Counted from the first letter of the stretch, positions 1 through 7,384 are shown. The stretch: 11,036 nt of DNA from Fidelibacterota bacterium (GCA_023134755.1 JAGLUM010000166.1:1-11036), one strand, 5' to 3'. Numbers and translations: made by a program. The notes: generated by a model from the sequence alone, not told the origin.

Positions 1-152
1 TGGTTGGTAATGTTAATGTACGCCGGATTGTAAGGCAGAAGCGTTTCGATAGCAGTGTTGATCAAATCGATCGTATGTCCTTTGAGCGGTGGAAGAAGTT
101 CAAAGGTAAACAATGGTTTTTTTGCATTTGCAATGATGTCAGTTACTTTCAT
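1..152 (-). CDS. metF: 5,10-methylenetetrahydrofolate reductase, N-terminal fragment
   Basis: Only the first 50 codons are inside the window; the gene runs off the left edge. MetF reduces methylene-THF to methyl-THF, the methyl donor for the methionine synthase encoded immediately upstream. The visible protein begins MKVTDIIANAKK and contains the family hallmark FELLPPLKG (residues 17-25). Glu18 matches the catalytic glutamate of the FEFFPP motif in E. coli MetF, and a beta-strand YINITN (45-50) follows where the TIM-barrel fold expects it. The start ATG (150-152) lies inside the end of metH, with a 14-bp overlap in a different frame. AAGGA (minus strand, 161-165) sits 8 nt upstream, a good ribosome binding site, so translational coupling to metH is likely. 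The FELLPP form rather than FEFFPP is familiar to me from Bacteroidota-like MetF. The identification rests on a short fragment plus strong context. Confidence 0.88.
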   Translation of the reverse strand, partial: MKVTDIIANAKKPLFTFELLPPLKGHTIDLINTAIETLLPYNPAYINITN

Positions 153-3100
153 CGTCTTCATCCTTTGGTTTCATTATATCATATTCCTTTTCTGTTGCCT
201 GAAATTTCCAACCCAGTGTCTTTTCCAAGGTTTCTGACGAGACTCCTTTTTCCTGTGCATAGTATTCTAATTGATCGTGTCCGATAGGCCCGAGAGAAAA
301 GTAACGAATTCCTTCCCCGACAAAATAGTATCCGCAAATCGAAGCCGCGGGTTCCATCGCGAAATGATCGGTAAGCATAATGCCCGTTTGCTTCGTAGCG
401 TTTAATACCGAGAATATCTTCTGTTTCTCGGCATGATCAGGGGCCGAAGGATAACCGGGAGCAGGGCGGATAGAAGGAATATCTCCATACCGCCACCATT
501 CTTTGCTCATTCGTTCATGGAGATATTCACTCAACGCCTCGGCAAGCCGGTCCGCGAGCATGGTAACCAGCAGGGAGTGATAATCATCACCATTGCTTCT
601 CAGCTCATCGGCAAGTACCGCAATTCCCATTCCGGCGGAAACCACGAAGAGACCCATGGTATCCCGGGGAACGGAATCTCCTTCCTGCACAAAATCAGCG
701 AGGGACCAAGCCGTTTCTCCTTCAGCAACCTCTTGCTTGCGAAGGAAATGAAAAGTCTCAATCCTCTTGTTTCCTGAAGGATCAAAAAGAAAGACTTTTT
801 CATGCTGGGAAAAGGCAGGAAATACGCCAACTACTGCCCGTAGCGATCCGTTAAACACCTTTCGAATTGAGGGATCCTCAAGCAGGGCTTTGGCATCCGT
901 CTCAATTCGGGCGGCCTCCTCGGAAACCGGAGATACCTGCCAGGCCATAGCCAGCATACGCCAATTTATAATAGGAATCAAGTTTTCAAGGGTAATATCA
1001 TTGACAACATGCACTCCGTGAAAAACAGGTGTCGGAGCCGGCAATGATTTTCGATACCGACCTTTACGGGCGGTTTCCAGCTCAAGAAGAGATATTTTTT
1101 GAGATCGGGTTTGATCAGCAAGTTCTTTGTATTTGCAGGTGGTTTCTTCAAGGAATGTATTACGGAGCGGTGAAACCAATTTAAGCGCAACAGAAACCGA
1201 ATGGGAAGCGTCGCTGATATGAACTACCTTTCCCGGACAAAGCGGGGCCAATTTGACCACCGTATGTGTTTCCGAAGTGGTAGCACCGCCGATCAGAATA
1301 GGAACAGAGACATCCTTTTGTTCAAAAAGCCGGCAAATCGTCGCCATTTCCATAAGAGAGGGGGTAATCAATCCACTAAGTCCGACCATGTCGGCATGCT
1401 CCTCTATCGCGGTTTGAAGAATGGTTTCGGCAGGCACCATCACGCCCAGGTCGATCACCTTGAAATTATTGCAGCGCAGTACCAAAGAAACGATATTCTT
1501 TCCAATGTCGTGGACATCGCCTTTCACCGTTGCAAGTACCACAGTTCCTGCCGAATGTGACGCCACTGCAGTAGATTGTTCCAAGCGGGGTTTGAGAATA
1601 TCTACGGCTTTTTTCATCATGCGGGCGCTTCGGACTACCTGCGGGAGAAACAGTTTTCCTTCACCGAATAATACCCCTACCCGGGACATTCCCGCCATAA
1701 GGGGACCTTCAATGAGATCAACGGCTTCTTCTTCACCAGCCTCTTCGAGATCCAGGGCAAGCCAGGTGTCATCACCGCGAATAACCGCCTCAGAAAGTCG
1801 GTCGGCGACCTCCATGGCTCGCCATGAATCAATCAGATCCGATTTTGCAGAGTTGGTATCTTTGGCATTAAGTGAATCTGAAAGTGCGAGTTCGATTAAC
1901 GCATTCCGGGCGGCAGGACCATCTCCCCGCTCCAAAAGCAATGCTTCCTTTATTATCTCCGCCACATGGAGCGGAATTGCATCGGTCCCATATTCCATGG
2001 CAGGATTTACAATCGCCATATCAAGGCCGGCTGAAACAGCAAGTTTGAGAAATATCGCATGAATGACCTCTCGCAGGGCATTATTTCCCCGGAAAGAAAA
2101 AGAAAGATTACTTAAGCCGCCGCTTATCTTGACCAGAGGGAAGCGTTCTTTGATCCACGAAACAGCCCGGATAAAATCACGGGCATAGACATCGTGTTCA
2201 TCGATTCCTGTGGCAATAGAGAGAATATTTGGATCGAATATAATTGAAGTCGGATCGAGGGTTCCTGTCTCCACCAGCAAACGGTATGACCGCTCAGCTA
2301 CAGAACATTTACGTTCAAAGGTGTCCGCCTGTCCCTGCTCATCGAACAACATCACCATGACAGCGGCTCCCATTGAGTTAATATATCGGGCTCTAGCAAG
2401 AAACTGTTTCTCACCTTCCTTTAAGCTGATCGAGTTGACGACTCCCCTTCCCTGTAACTCCGGGAGTGCGGCTTGGATAACAGGCCATGAAGAGGAATCC
2501 ACCATGACCGGGACACACGCTACAATTGGGTCCGCGGCAGCAAGACGGAGAAAGCGTACCATTGCTTCAGGAGCATCGATAAAGGGATCATCCATACAGA
2601 TGTCTATGATTTGTGCTCCTTGCTTCACCTGCAAGCGAGCGAGGGAGAGTGCTTCTTCATATCGCTTTTCTTTAATCATGCGTGCAAACTTTCGTGAGCC
2701 GGCGACATTGGCACGCTCGCCCACAGTAACAAATTGATGCTTCACGGGAAGTATCAAGGGCTCCCATCCACTCAACCGGAGGACTGGTTCAAGCTCCGAA
2801 ATTTTATGGGGTTTCCCTTTTGCGGCAGCTTGAGCCAAGGCAGCGATATGTTCCGGCGTTGTTCCACAACAGCCTCCGACAATGGAGAGACAACCCTCCT
2901 CCAGCAAGGGAGCCATTAAATCAACAAGATCTCCGGGCGTTTGCAGGTAGTTCCCCTCACGATCAGGGAACCCTGCATTAGGGTGTGCGCTGGTCCTGAA
3001 AGGTGAAATATTTGCGAGATCTCGTATTAAGGGAAGCATTTCGGCCGCTCCGGTAGAACAGTTAATGCCTAAAGAAAATAAGGGGAATGATGAGAGGGAT

Positions 3101-3777
3101 GTAATAAACGCCTCCAGTGTTTGTCCCGAAAGTGTTCTGCGGCTTTTATCACTAAAAGTAGCCGATACCATGATAGGAACCGACTCCCCCCGTTCAACAA
3201 ACAATTGCATCGCAGCAGTGAGCGCCGCTTTTGCTACGAGAGTATCGAAAACTGTTTCGATAAGCAAGGCATCCACATGTCCGTCGAGTAGCGCTGAGAT
3301 CTGTTCGCGGTACATATTCGTAAAATCGGAAAACGTAGATTCACGGTGGGCCGGGTCATCGAGCGAATGAGAAAAAGAGGCTGTCCTTCCCGTCGGACCA
3401 AGTACTCCTGCAACATATGCCGGTACAGAATGTGCTTCAACTGCTTTTTGCGCCAGCTTCGCGGCAGCAAAATTTATATCATAAACTTTGTCACTCAATC
3501 CGTATTCGCTTAAAGCAAAACGGTTCGCACCAAAAGTATTGGTTTTAATGATATTGGCACCGGATTTTAAATACTCCTTGTGGATATCCAAAATCACATC
3601 CGGTCGTGTGAGCGATAACAGGTCGTTACATCCGGGCGCCCCAATGCTTCGGGCTTCAGCATTCAAAACAAAATCCGCATCACACAGATCCAGTTTTTGG
3701 ATCATGGTTCCCATAGCACCATCAAGTACCAAAATCTGTTTTTCCGCTAATTCAGTCAGACATATGACTTTACTCAT
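139..3777 (-). CDS. metH: Cobalamin-dependent methionine synthase (5-methyl-THF:homocysteine methyltransferase), full length
   Basis: The 1212-residue cytosolic protein transfers a methyl group from methyl-THF via methylcobalamin to homocysteine, giving methionine and THF. All four modules of the E. coli enzyme (1227 aa) are present. The homocysteine domain (about 1-320) has zinc ligands Cys240 (INCSTG) and Cys303/Cys304 (GGCCGT). The pterin domain (about 345-610) has GERANVAG (353-360) and GGLSNLSFSFRGN (553-565). The helical cap and B12 domain (about 640-880) has DVHDIG (754-759), with lower axial ligand His756, its partner Asp754, and Ser807 in SGLITPS. The SAM-dependent reactivation domain (about 900-1200) has RPAPGYP (1104-1110). 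All catalytic ligands are intact. The only plausible start is ATG at 3775-3777; the GAGG at 3791-3794 is 13 nt away, so the ribosome site is weak. The gene lies 76 bp after rsmB and overlaps metF. No cobalamin or SAM riboswitch fits the 76-bp gap. The C-terminus is a short acidic tail (KDEDDE). Confidence 0.98.
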   Translation of the reverse strand: MSKVICLTELAEKQILVLDGAMGTMIQKLDLCDADFVLNAEARSIGAPGCNDLLSLTRPDVILDIHKEYLKSGANIIKTNTFGANRFALSEYGLSDKVYDINFAAAKLAQKAVEAHSVPAYVAGVLGPTGRTASFSHSLDDPAHRESTFSDFTNMYREQISALLDGHVDALLIETVFDTLVAKAALTAAMQLFVERGESVPIMVSATFSDKSRRTLSGQTLEAFITSLSSFPLFSLGINCSTGAAEMLPLIRDLANISPFRTSAHPNAGFPDREGNYLQTPGDLVDLMAPLLEEGCLSIVGGCCGTTPEHIAALAQAAAKGKPHKISELEPVLRLSGWEPLILPVKHQFVTVGERANVAGSRKFARMIKEKRYEEALSLARLQVKQGAQIIDICMDDPFIDAPEAMVRFLRLAAADPIVACVPVMVDSSSWPVIQAALPELQGRGVVNSISLKEGEKQFLARARYINSMGAAVMVMLFDEQGQADTFERKCSVAERSYRLLVETGTLDPTSIIFDPNILSIATGIDEHDVYARDFIRAVSWIKERFPLVKISGGLSNLSFSFRGNNALREVIHAIFLKLAVSAGLDMAIVNPAMEYGTDAIPLHVAEIIKEALLLERGDGPAARNALIELALSDSLNAKDTNSAKSDLIDSWRAMEVADRLSEAVIRGDDTWLALDLEEAGEEEAVDLIEGPLMAGMSRVGVLFGEGKLFLPQVVRSARMMKKAVDILKPRLEQSTAVASHSAGTVVLATVKGDVHDIGKNIVSLVLRCNNFKVIDLGVMVPAETILQTAIEEHADMVGLSGLITPSLMEMATICRLFEQKDVSVPILIGGATTSETHTVVKLAPLCPGKVVHISDASHSVSVALKLVSPLRNTFLEETTCKYKELADQTRSQKISLLELETARKGRYRKSLPAPTPVFHGVHVVNDITLENLIPIINWRMLAMAWQVSPVSEEAARIETDAKALLEDPSIRKVFNGSLRAVVGVFPAFSQHEKVFLFDPSGNKRIETFHFLRKQEVAEGETAWSLADFVQEGDSVPRDTMGLFVVSAGMGIAVLADELRSNGDDYHSLLVTMLADRLAEALSEYLHERMSKEWWRYGDIPSIRPAPGYPSAPDHAEKQKIFSVLNATKQTGIMLTDHFAMEPAASICGYYFVGEGIRYFSLGPIGHDQLEYYAQEKGVSSETLEKTLGWKFQATEKEYDIMKPKDEDDESN

Positions 3778-3853
3778 TGCTGTTCTTATACCTCGGAGAT
3801 TATTTAGGTCGGTAATAACGTTTCTTCGTTTTTCCCGATGAGTAACTGAAAAT

Positions 3854-5158
3854 TTAACACTTTCTCAGGGCAATTGCAAACGAACCTTCACAGAAATGTT
3901 TGTGTGGAAAACTTGCAATCGCTCCCTCGGCAGTGATTAATTCAGATGGAAAATGCTTCGTGGATGCGGGAGCAATGGCAAATTCAGGATGCGCATCCAG
4001 GAACCTGCGTACCGTACCCATATTTTCATCTTCATCAAAGGTGCATGTGCTGTAGACCAGCATACCACCGGATTTTATATAAGTAGAGATATTTTCCAGG
4101 ATATCATGTTGCCGCTGCATCAATGTTTGCATATCCTCCGGTTGCCGCCGCCAGCGCAGATCAGAGCGTTTTCGGATAACGCCAAAGCCGGAGCAGGGTG
4201 CATCTACTAAGATGTGGGAATATTCCGGAAAAGCATCTCTTGCGGCATCCGCCTGTTTCAACGGAATATCCTGTATGCCGAGGCGGGAGAGGGTCTGCTG
4301 TACTTGTTCAAGGCGGTGAGCATTTAGATCATACCCATGTATTGGTGTACCGGATGGACAGTATTGGCGGAGGGCGGTTAGCTTACCCCCTGGTGCACAG
4401 CATACATCTGCCACCGATTCAGGATGATCAGCAGCAATAAATTGTAGCGGAAAAACAGCCGAAACATCCTGTGCAACAATATCACCGTTCTGAAACATAT
4501 GATGATCCAACAGCGGTTGCCAGGATTTGATATATATGTAATCAGAGTGATAGGAATCTGTTCCTTCAAGGATCTCCAACCGTTCCAGCTCTGAAATAAT
4601 TCGTTCACGTTCCCCGCTGCGAACGATACGTGCCATTTTGCGCGGCGGATCGTTTAAACGTTGCAAAAGTGATGAAGTTTCAGCTCCAAATTGGGCGGTC
4701 CAGCGCGTAATCAGCCAATCCGGAAAACCGCTGCGTATTCCAAGAGGAATATCCGGATTTTCACGGATATTTTGCCAATCTGTTTCTCTAAATGCCAGTA
4801 CCTTCCGCAACACCGCATTTACAAAACCTTTTGCGCGTGAGTCAATGCTTCCTGCCAATTCCACAGCAGAATGAAGCGCCGCATGATCTTTAACATGCAT
4901 AAGCAATATTTCACAACTTCCCATTAGCAACACCAAATAAATCGCTTTTTTGGGTTTCCGTGTATAAAAACGCCGTACAATATGATCGAGCAGGCGCTGA
5001 TGAATGATCACTTGGTATATCAGGAATTCAACAAATCGTTTTTCCTGAAGACTAAGATTTGTATCATTAAAATGCATAATATGTTCAAGATAGCGGGTGC
5101 CGGAGAACCATTCGCCTAAGATTTTATGTGCAAATATTCGTGCGTGTAAACCGTTCAT
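3854..5158 (-). CDS. rsmB: 16S rRNA (cytosine-C5)-methyltransferase RsmB (Sun/Fmu), NusB-domain fusion
   Basis: This 434-residue protein belongs to the family that makes m5C967 in 16S rRNA using SAM. The first ~130 residues form the NusB-like RNA-binding domain; its hallmarks are the HSAVELA helix (96-102) and RAKGFVNAVLRKV (108-120). The Rossmann-fold methyltransferase domain follows. The SAM-binding motif is DVCCAPGGKL (251-260), the acidic ribose-binding stretch is GYDLNAHRL (275-283), and motif IV is DAPCSGFG (319-326) with Cys322. Motif VI is STCTF (370-374) with Cys372, the expected nucleophile; Cys322 is the residue that assists release of the product. The ending EGSFAIALRKC is typical of the family. 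The start ATG shares an ATGA with the fmt stop codon, so the two are translationally coupled. fmt-rsmB adjacency is a widespread bacterial arrangement. Length and motifs are complete; I see no anomaly. Confidence 0.96.
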   Translation of the reverse strand: MNGLHARIFAHKILGEWFSGTRYLEHIMHFNDTNLSLQEKRFVEFLIYQVIIHQRLLDHIVRRFYTRKPKKAIYLVLLMGSCEILLMHVKDHAALHSAVELAGSIDSRAKGFVNAVLRKVLAFRETDWQNIRENPDIPLGIRSGFPDWLITRWTAQFGAETSSLLQRLNDPPRKMARIVRSGERERIISELERLEILEGTDSYHSDYIYIKSWQPLLDHHMFQNGDIVAQDVSAVFPLQFIAADHPESVADVCCAPGGKLTALRQYCPSGTPIHGYDLNAHRLEQVQQTLSRLGIQDIPLKQADAARDAFPEYSHILVDAPCSGFGVIRKRSDLRWRRQPEDMQTLMQRQHDILENISTYIKSGGMLVYSTCTFDEDENMGTVRRFLDAHPEFAIAPASTKHFPSELITAEGAIASFPHKHFCEGSFAIALRKC

Positions 5159-6081
5159 AGATCAACATGCTTACAGGATGAAATATCCGTTCCGTTCAAC
5201 CAGTCGGTGACATTCATCTTCTTTCTGCCCGGCGATTGAATAACCGCGGGTAAAAAATATCCGTCCGCACAGTGTATGGCAAATTGTTGTTTTGATATCA
5301 AAGTGATAGTACCGGGTTGTTGAATGTCGGTTTTCAAATATGAAGCTTTTATTATCTTGATCCGCTTGCCGTTCAGATAAAAGAACGCGCCCGGCCAGGG
5401 AGTAAATGCCCGAACCGCATTACAGAGCTGTTCACCGGTTTGGGTAAAGTCGAGCGCCCCGGTATCCGCTGTGATCTTGGGCGCGGGTGTAGCTGCCGCA
5501 TGATTCTGCGGAATGGGCTGAACATTCCCTTTTTCAAGCATATCCACTGCCTGTAAAAGCGCATTTGCGGCATGGTTTTTTAATGTATTATACAAAGTGC
5601 CTGTTGTGTCTTTTGCGGTGATCGGGATTCTTGTTTGATAGATGATTTGGCCGGTATCGACGGTCTTATTGATCTGAAAAATAGTGATACCAGTTTCTTT
5701 TTCGCCGTGATAGACTGCCCAGTGAATGGGTGCGGCTCCCCGGTATTTCGGCAGCAGCGATGCATGGGCATTGATTGCGCCATAAGACGGAATAGTATAA
5801 ACCTCCGGCGGCAGAACGCGAAAAGCGATCACAACCAGAATATTAGGGTGATATTCTTTTAATTGTTCAAGAAATAAAGGGTCTTTTAGCTGCTTCGGTT
5901 GTAAAACGGGAAGTCCCAGATCCAGGGCTTTTTGTTTTACCTCCGATACCGCCATTTTCCGGCCGCGTCCTTGCGGTTTATCCGGACTGGTTACCACAGC
6001 CCGCACACAATGGTGTGAAGCATGCAGTACGTCAAGAGCCGGAACGGCAAACTCCGGTGTACCCATGAATACAATTTTCAT
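5155..6081 (-). CDS. fmt: Methionyl-tRNA formyltransferase
   Basis: The 308-residue enzyme formylates initiator Met-tRNA with 10-formyl-THF, making fMet-tRNA for translation initiation. The N-terminal Rossmann-like formyltransferase domain (about 1-190) starts MKIVFMGTPEFAVPAL, as is standard. It contains DKPQGRGRK (34-42), the tRNA-contacting loop region, then INAHASLLPKYRGAAPI (103-119), holding catalytic Asn104 and His106. Asp142 in VDTG completes the triad known from E. coli (Asn109, His111, Asp147). The C-terminal OB-fold-like domain (about 205-300) includes RAFTPWPGAFF (224-234). Length is typical (about 310-315 aa). The start is supported by AAGGA located 6 nt upstream of the ATG on the minus strand. 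Downstream, its TGA overlaps the rsmB ATG. Upstream lies a 252-bp repetitive spacer that separates it from def, so fmt is probably the first gene of its own unit, although no clean promoter was found. Confidence 0.97.
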   Translation of the reverse strand: MKIVFMGTPEFAVPALDVLHASHHCVRAVVTSPDKPQGRGRKMAVSEVKQKALDLGLPVLQPKQLKDPLFLEQLKEYHPNILVVIAFRVLPPEVYTIPSYGAINAHASLLPKYRGAAPIHWAVYHGEKETGITIFQINKTVDTGQIIYQTRIPITAKDTTGTLYNTLKNHAANALLQAVDMLEKGNVQPIPQNHAAATPAPKITADTGALDFTQTGEQLCNAVRAFTPWPGAFFYLNGKRIKIIKASYLKTDIQQPGTITLISKQQFAIHCADGYFLPAVIQSPGRKKMNVTDWLNGTDISSCKHVDL

Positions 6082-6133
6082 TTTATTCCTTATGATTTAA
6101 GAAAACTTTGCTATTCTAAAATCGTTAATCCTT

Positions 6134-6249
6134 GTTCAATGTTCAATAAGTATATCAAAGATCAAAGACTAAAGTATAAAGATTAAAGTTAAGATACAAG
6201 AAACAAGATTCAAGAGACAATATCTAAGAATCAAGTCAAAGGCCAAAGG
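6134..6249. repeat. Degenerate 7-bp-periodic tandem repeat array (consensus about NNNMAAG)
   Basis: The middle of the 252-bp def-fmt spacer (6082-6333) can be cut into heptads. A perfect doublet GTTCAAT lies at 6134-6140 and 6141-6147. From 6154 come ATCAAAG, ATCAAAG, ACTAAAG, TATAAAG and ATTAAAG up to 6188. After a 5-bp unit (6189-6193) come ATACAAG, AAACAAG, ATTCAAG, AGACAAT, ATCTAAG and AATCAAG (6194-6235), then TCAAAGG and CCAAAGG to 6249. The AAG at the end of each unit is the conserved part, and the first three bases vary freely. A two-unit relative (AATCAAG, AATTAAG) occurs at 7301-7314 before yajC. Neither strand gives a credible reading frame. The function is unknown; it resembles slippage-born intergenic filler, comparable in unit length to the heptanucleotide STRR repeats of cyanobacteria. 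Confidence 0.7.
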
Positions 6250-6290
6250 AAGTTGAAGAGTTGAATTATCGAACTATGAAAATGCAATGT

Positions 6291-6318
6291 GTAGAGACGC
6301 AATATCTTGCATCTTTAC
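6291..6318. repeat. Imperfect inverted repeat (12-bp arms, 4-nt loop), REP-like hairpin
   Basis: The arms GTAGAGACGCAA (6291-6302) and TTGCATCTTTAC (6307-6318) flank the loop TATC. Ten of twelve positions pair by Watson-Crick rules, one is a G-T wobble and one is a C-A mismatch. It lies 16 bp from the def stop codon, on the downstream side of def. No T-run follows on either strand, so it is not a canonical intrinsic terminator. From memory, a core of the type GTAGAGACGC...GCGTCT is a recurrent dispersed intergenic palindrome in several bacterial phyla, so I read this as a decayed copy of such an element; that resemblance was not tested here. Confidence 0.6.
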
Positions 6319-6333
6319 ATAAACAAAATTTAT

Positions 6334-6843
6334 TTATTTCGTATGTTTTTTCGAAAGTTCTTTTAACTTCTTTCTGATTAATGCACGGCGAATCGGGGAA
6401 ATACGGTCAACAAAAAAGATCCCGTTCAGGTGATCAAGTTCATGCTGAAACACCCGTCCCGCTAAATCGCTTAATTCTTCTTCTTGTTCTTTTCCCCCTG
6501 CATCTGTATAGTGAACCCTGATGGTTCGTGGACGATATACTATCTCCCGAATTCCGGGTACCGATAAACAGCCCTCTTCATAATCCCAAACATCTTCTGA
6601 AACTTCCAGAAGCCCGGGGTTAATGAATACTGAATCGGGACGTCCGTCCTCAAATACATTTCCACTAATAACAAAGAAACGATAATGATATCCCGCCTGG
6701 TTTGCGGAAAGCCCGATACCGTCATCATCATACATAGTTTCAATCATATCCTGAATGAGAGGAAGAACTTCTTCATGTGATGCAAGTAGGGGTAATTTTT
6801 CCCGCAGTATCGGATCACCGTATGTGCGAATAGGTAAGATCAT
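6334..6843 (-). CDS. def: Peptide deformylase
   Basis: This 169-residue cytosolic metalloenzyme removes the N-formyl group from nascent proteins, the counterpart of fmt. All three family motifs are present: motif 1 GIGLSANQAG (42-51), with Gln48; motif 2 EGCLS (90-94), with metal ligand Cys92; and motif 3 QHELDH (133-138), with metal ligands His134 and His138 and catalytic Glu135. Motif 1 has Ser where many homologues have Ala (GLAANQ), a tolerated variant. The N-terminus MILPIRTYGDPILR is the usual one, which fixes the start at 6841-6843 even though no Shine-Dalgarno sequence precedes it (CTTTTTATTAAAAACCT then ATG). A hairpin-plus-T-run terminator ends 8 bp upstream, so def is expressed by read-through from yajC or from a start site I cannot see. 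The basic C-terminal tail (RKKLKELSKKHTK) is normal for Bacteroidota-like deformylases. Confidence 0.96.
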   Translation of the reverse strand: MILPIRTYGDPILREKLPLLASHEEVLPLIQDMIETMYDDDGIGLSANQAGYHYRFFVISGNVFEDGRPDSVFINPGLLEVSEDVWDYEEGCLSVPGIREIVYRPRTIRVHYTDAGGKEQEEELSDLAGRVFQHELDHLNGIFFVDRISPIRRALIRKKLKELSKKHTK

Positions 6844-6851
6844 AGGTTTTT

Positions 6852-6890
6852 AATAAAAAGAGCCCGTTTCACATATACGGATCCGGGCTC
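6852..6890 (-). terminator. Rho-independent terminator downstream of yajC
   Basis: Read on the minus strand, GAGCCCG (6884-6890) and CGGGCTC (6860-6866) form a perfect 7-bp GC-rich stem with a 17-nt loop, followed directly by TTTTTATT (6852-6859). It begins 16 nt after the yajC stop codon. On the plus strand there is no T-run after the stem, so it acts only on minus-strand transcripts. Its T-run ends 8 bp before the def ATG. Confidence 0.8.
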
Positions 6891-6906
6891 AATTGATTTA
6901 CTTTTT

Positions 6907-7248
6907 TTATTTCGTTTCTGAATCGTCTTTTTTCTCGTCAACCAACTTGGAAGCAATCGCAGATCTGCGAACTTCCATTTGGGTGTCTTTACCGATTTTT
7001 AATACGATTGAATCTTTTTTAACTTTTACTATCTCAGCAATAACACCGCCAATGGTAACTACCTTATCTTTGGGTTGTAATGCTTCAAGCATTTTCTTGG
7101 TTTCTTTCTGACGTTTACGTTGCGGCATGATCATTAGGAACCACAATACAACAATAATTAGAATAAATGGCAGAAAACTCATAATCCCGCGACCACCAAC
7201 AGCACCATCAGCAGCACCATTTGCTACTTGTAACATAATTGATAACAT
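6907..7248 (-). CDS. yajC: Sec translocon accessory subunit YajC
   Basis: The 113-residue inner-membrane protein belongs to the family that associates with SecDF and the SecYEG translocon. It has a short glycine-rich N-terminus (residues 8-21) and one transmembrane helix (about 23-41, FLPFILIIVVLWFLMIM). The diagnostic PQRKRQKE (42-49) comes next, then a small cytoplasmic beta domain with VVTIGGVIAEI (63-73) and a conserved MEVRRSAI (91-98). The tail is lysine- and acid-rich. Length is typical. The ATG at 7246-7248 has AAGGAG 5 nt upstream, an excellent ribosome binding site. The gene is not next to secD/secF or tgt here, which is its common setting, but stands alone between def and a divergent hydrogenase operon. 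It has its own terminator, so it may be monocistronic. Confidence 0.93.
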   Translation of the reverse strand: MLSIMLQVANGAADGAVGGRGIMSFLPFILIIVVLWFLMIMPQRKRQKETKKMLEALQPKDKVVTIGGVIAEIVKVKKDSIVLKIGKDTQMEVRRSAIASKLVDEKKDDSETK

Positions 7249-7277
7249 AATATCTCCTTGTTTTATTATATCTTGAT

Positions 7278-7306
7278 AGCATACAGAAATATAAAATGAG
7301 AATCAA
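7278..7306 (-). promoter_or_regulatory. Candidate sigma-70-type promoter for yajC
   Basis: On the minus strand, TTGATT (7301-7306) and TATGCT (7278-7283) are 17 bp apart, each matching 4 of 6 consensus bases. Transcription would start near 7271, giving a leader of about 23 nt that contains the AAGGAG site of yajC. A perfect TATAAT (7265-7270) lies closer to the gene but would start transcripts inside the ribosome site, so I consider it less likely. The -35 element lies within the two-unit heptad repeat (7301-7314). Confidence 0.35.
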
Positions 7307-7373
7307 GAATTAAGAAAGGATAATTTCATATTAATGCTGTTAAATTTTTAAAATAAAACACCGCAAAAATAGT

Positions 7374-7384
7374 GTCTAATAGAC
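7374..7384. promoter_or_regulatory. 11-bp perfect palindrome abutting the hydC -35 element
   Basis: GTCTA-A-TAGAC is a perfect inverted repeat with a single central base. It ends at the base before the putative -35 hexamer of the hydC promoter, a position suited to an operator or activator site. The arms are only 5 bp, so chance is possible. No regulator is encoded in the window and I do not recognise the motif. Confidence 0.3.

Noticed and set aside
1421..2737. Long open frames on the plus strand inside metH (1421-2062, 213 codons; 2210-2737, 175 codons)
   Set aside because: They are antisense to a fully conserved metH. Their translations are serine- and arginine-rich shadow sequence with no recognisable domain.
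3778..3853. Possible cobalamin or SAM riboswitch before metH
   Set aside because: The gap is only 76 bp, too short for a cobalamin riboswitch. I see no GC-rich multistem structure or known core motif.
6134..6249. CRISPR-like array in the def-fmt spacer
   Set aside because: The repeating unit is 7 bp and degenerate with no spacers between units, unlike CRISPR repeats of about 23-40 bp with unique spacers.
7265..7270. Perfect TATAAT on the minus strand as the yajC -10 element
   Set aside because: Transcription would start at about 7258, inside the AAGGAG ribosome site (7254-7259), and no -35 element lies at the right distance.
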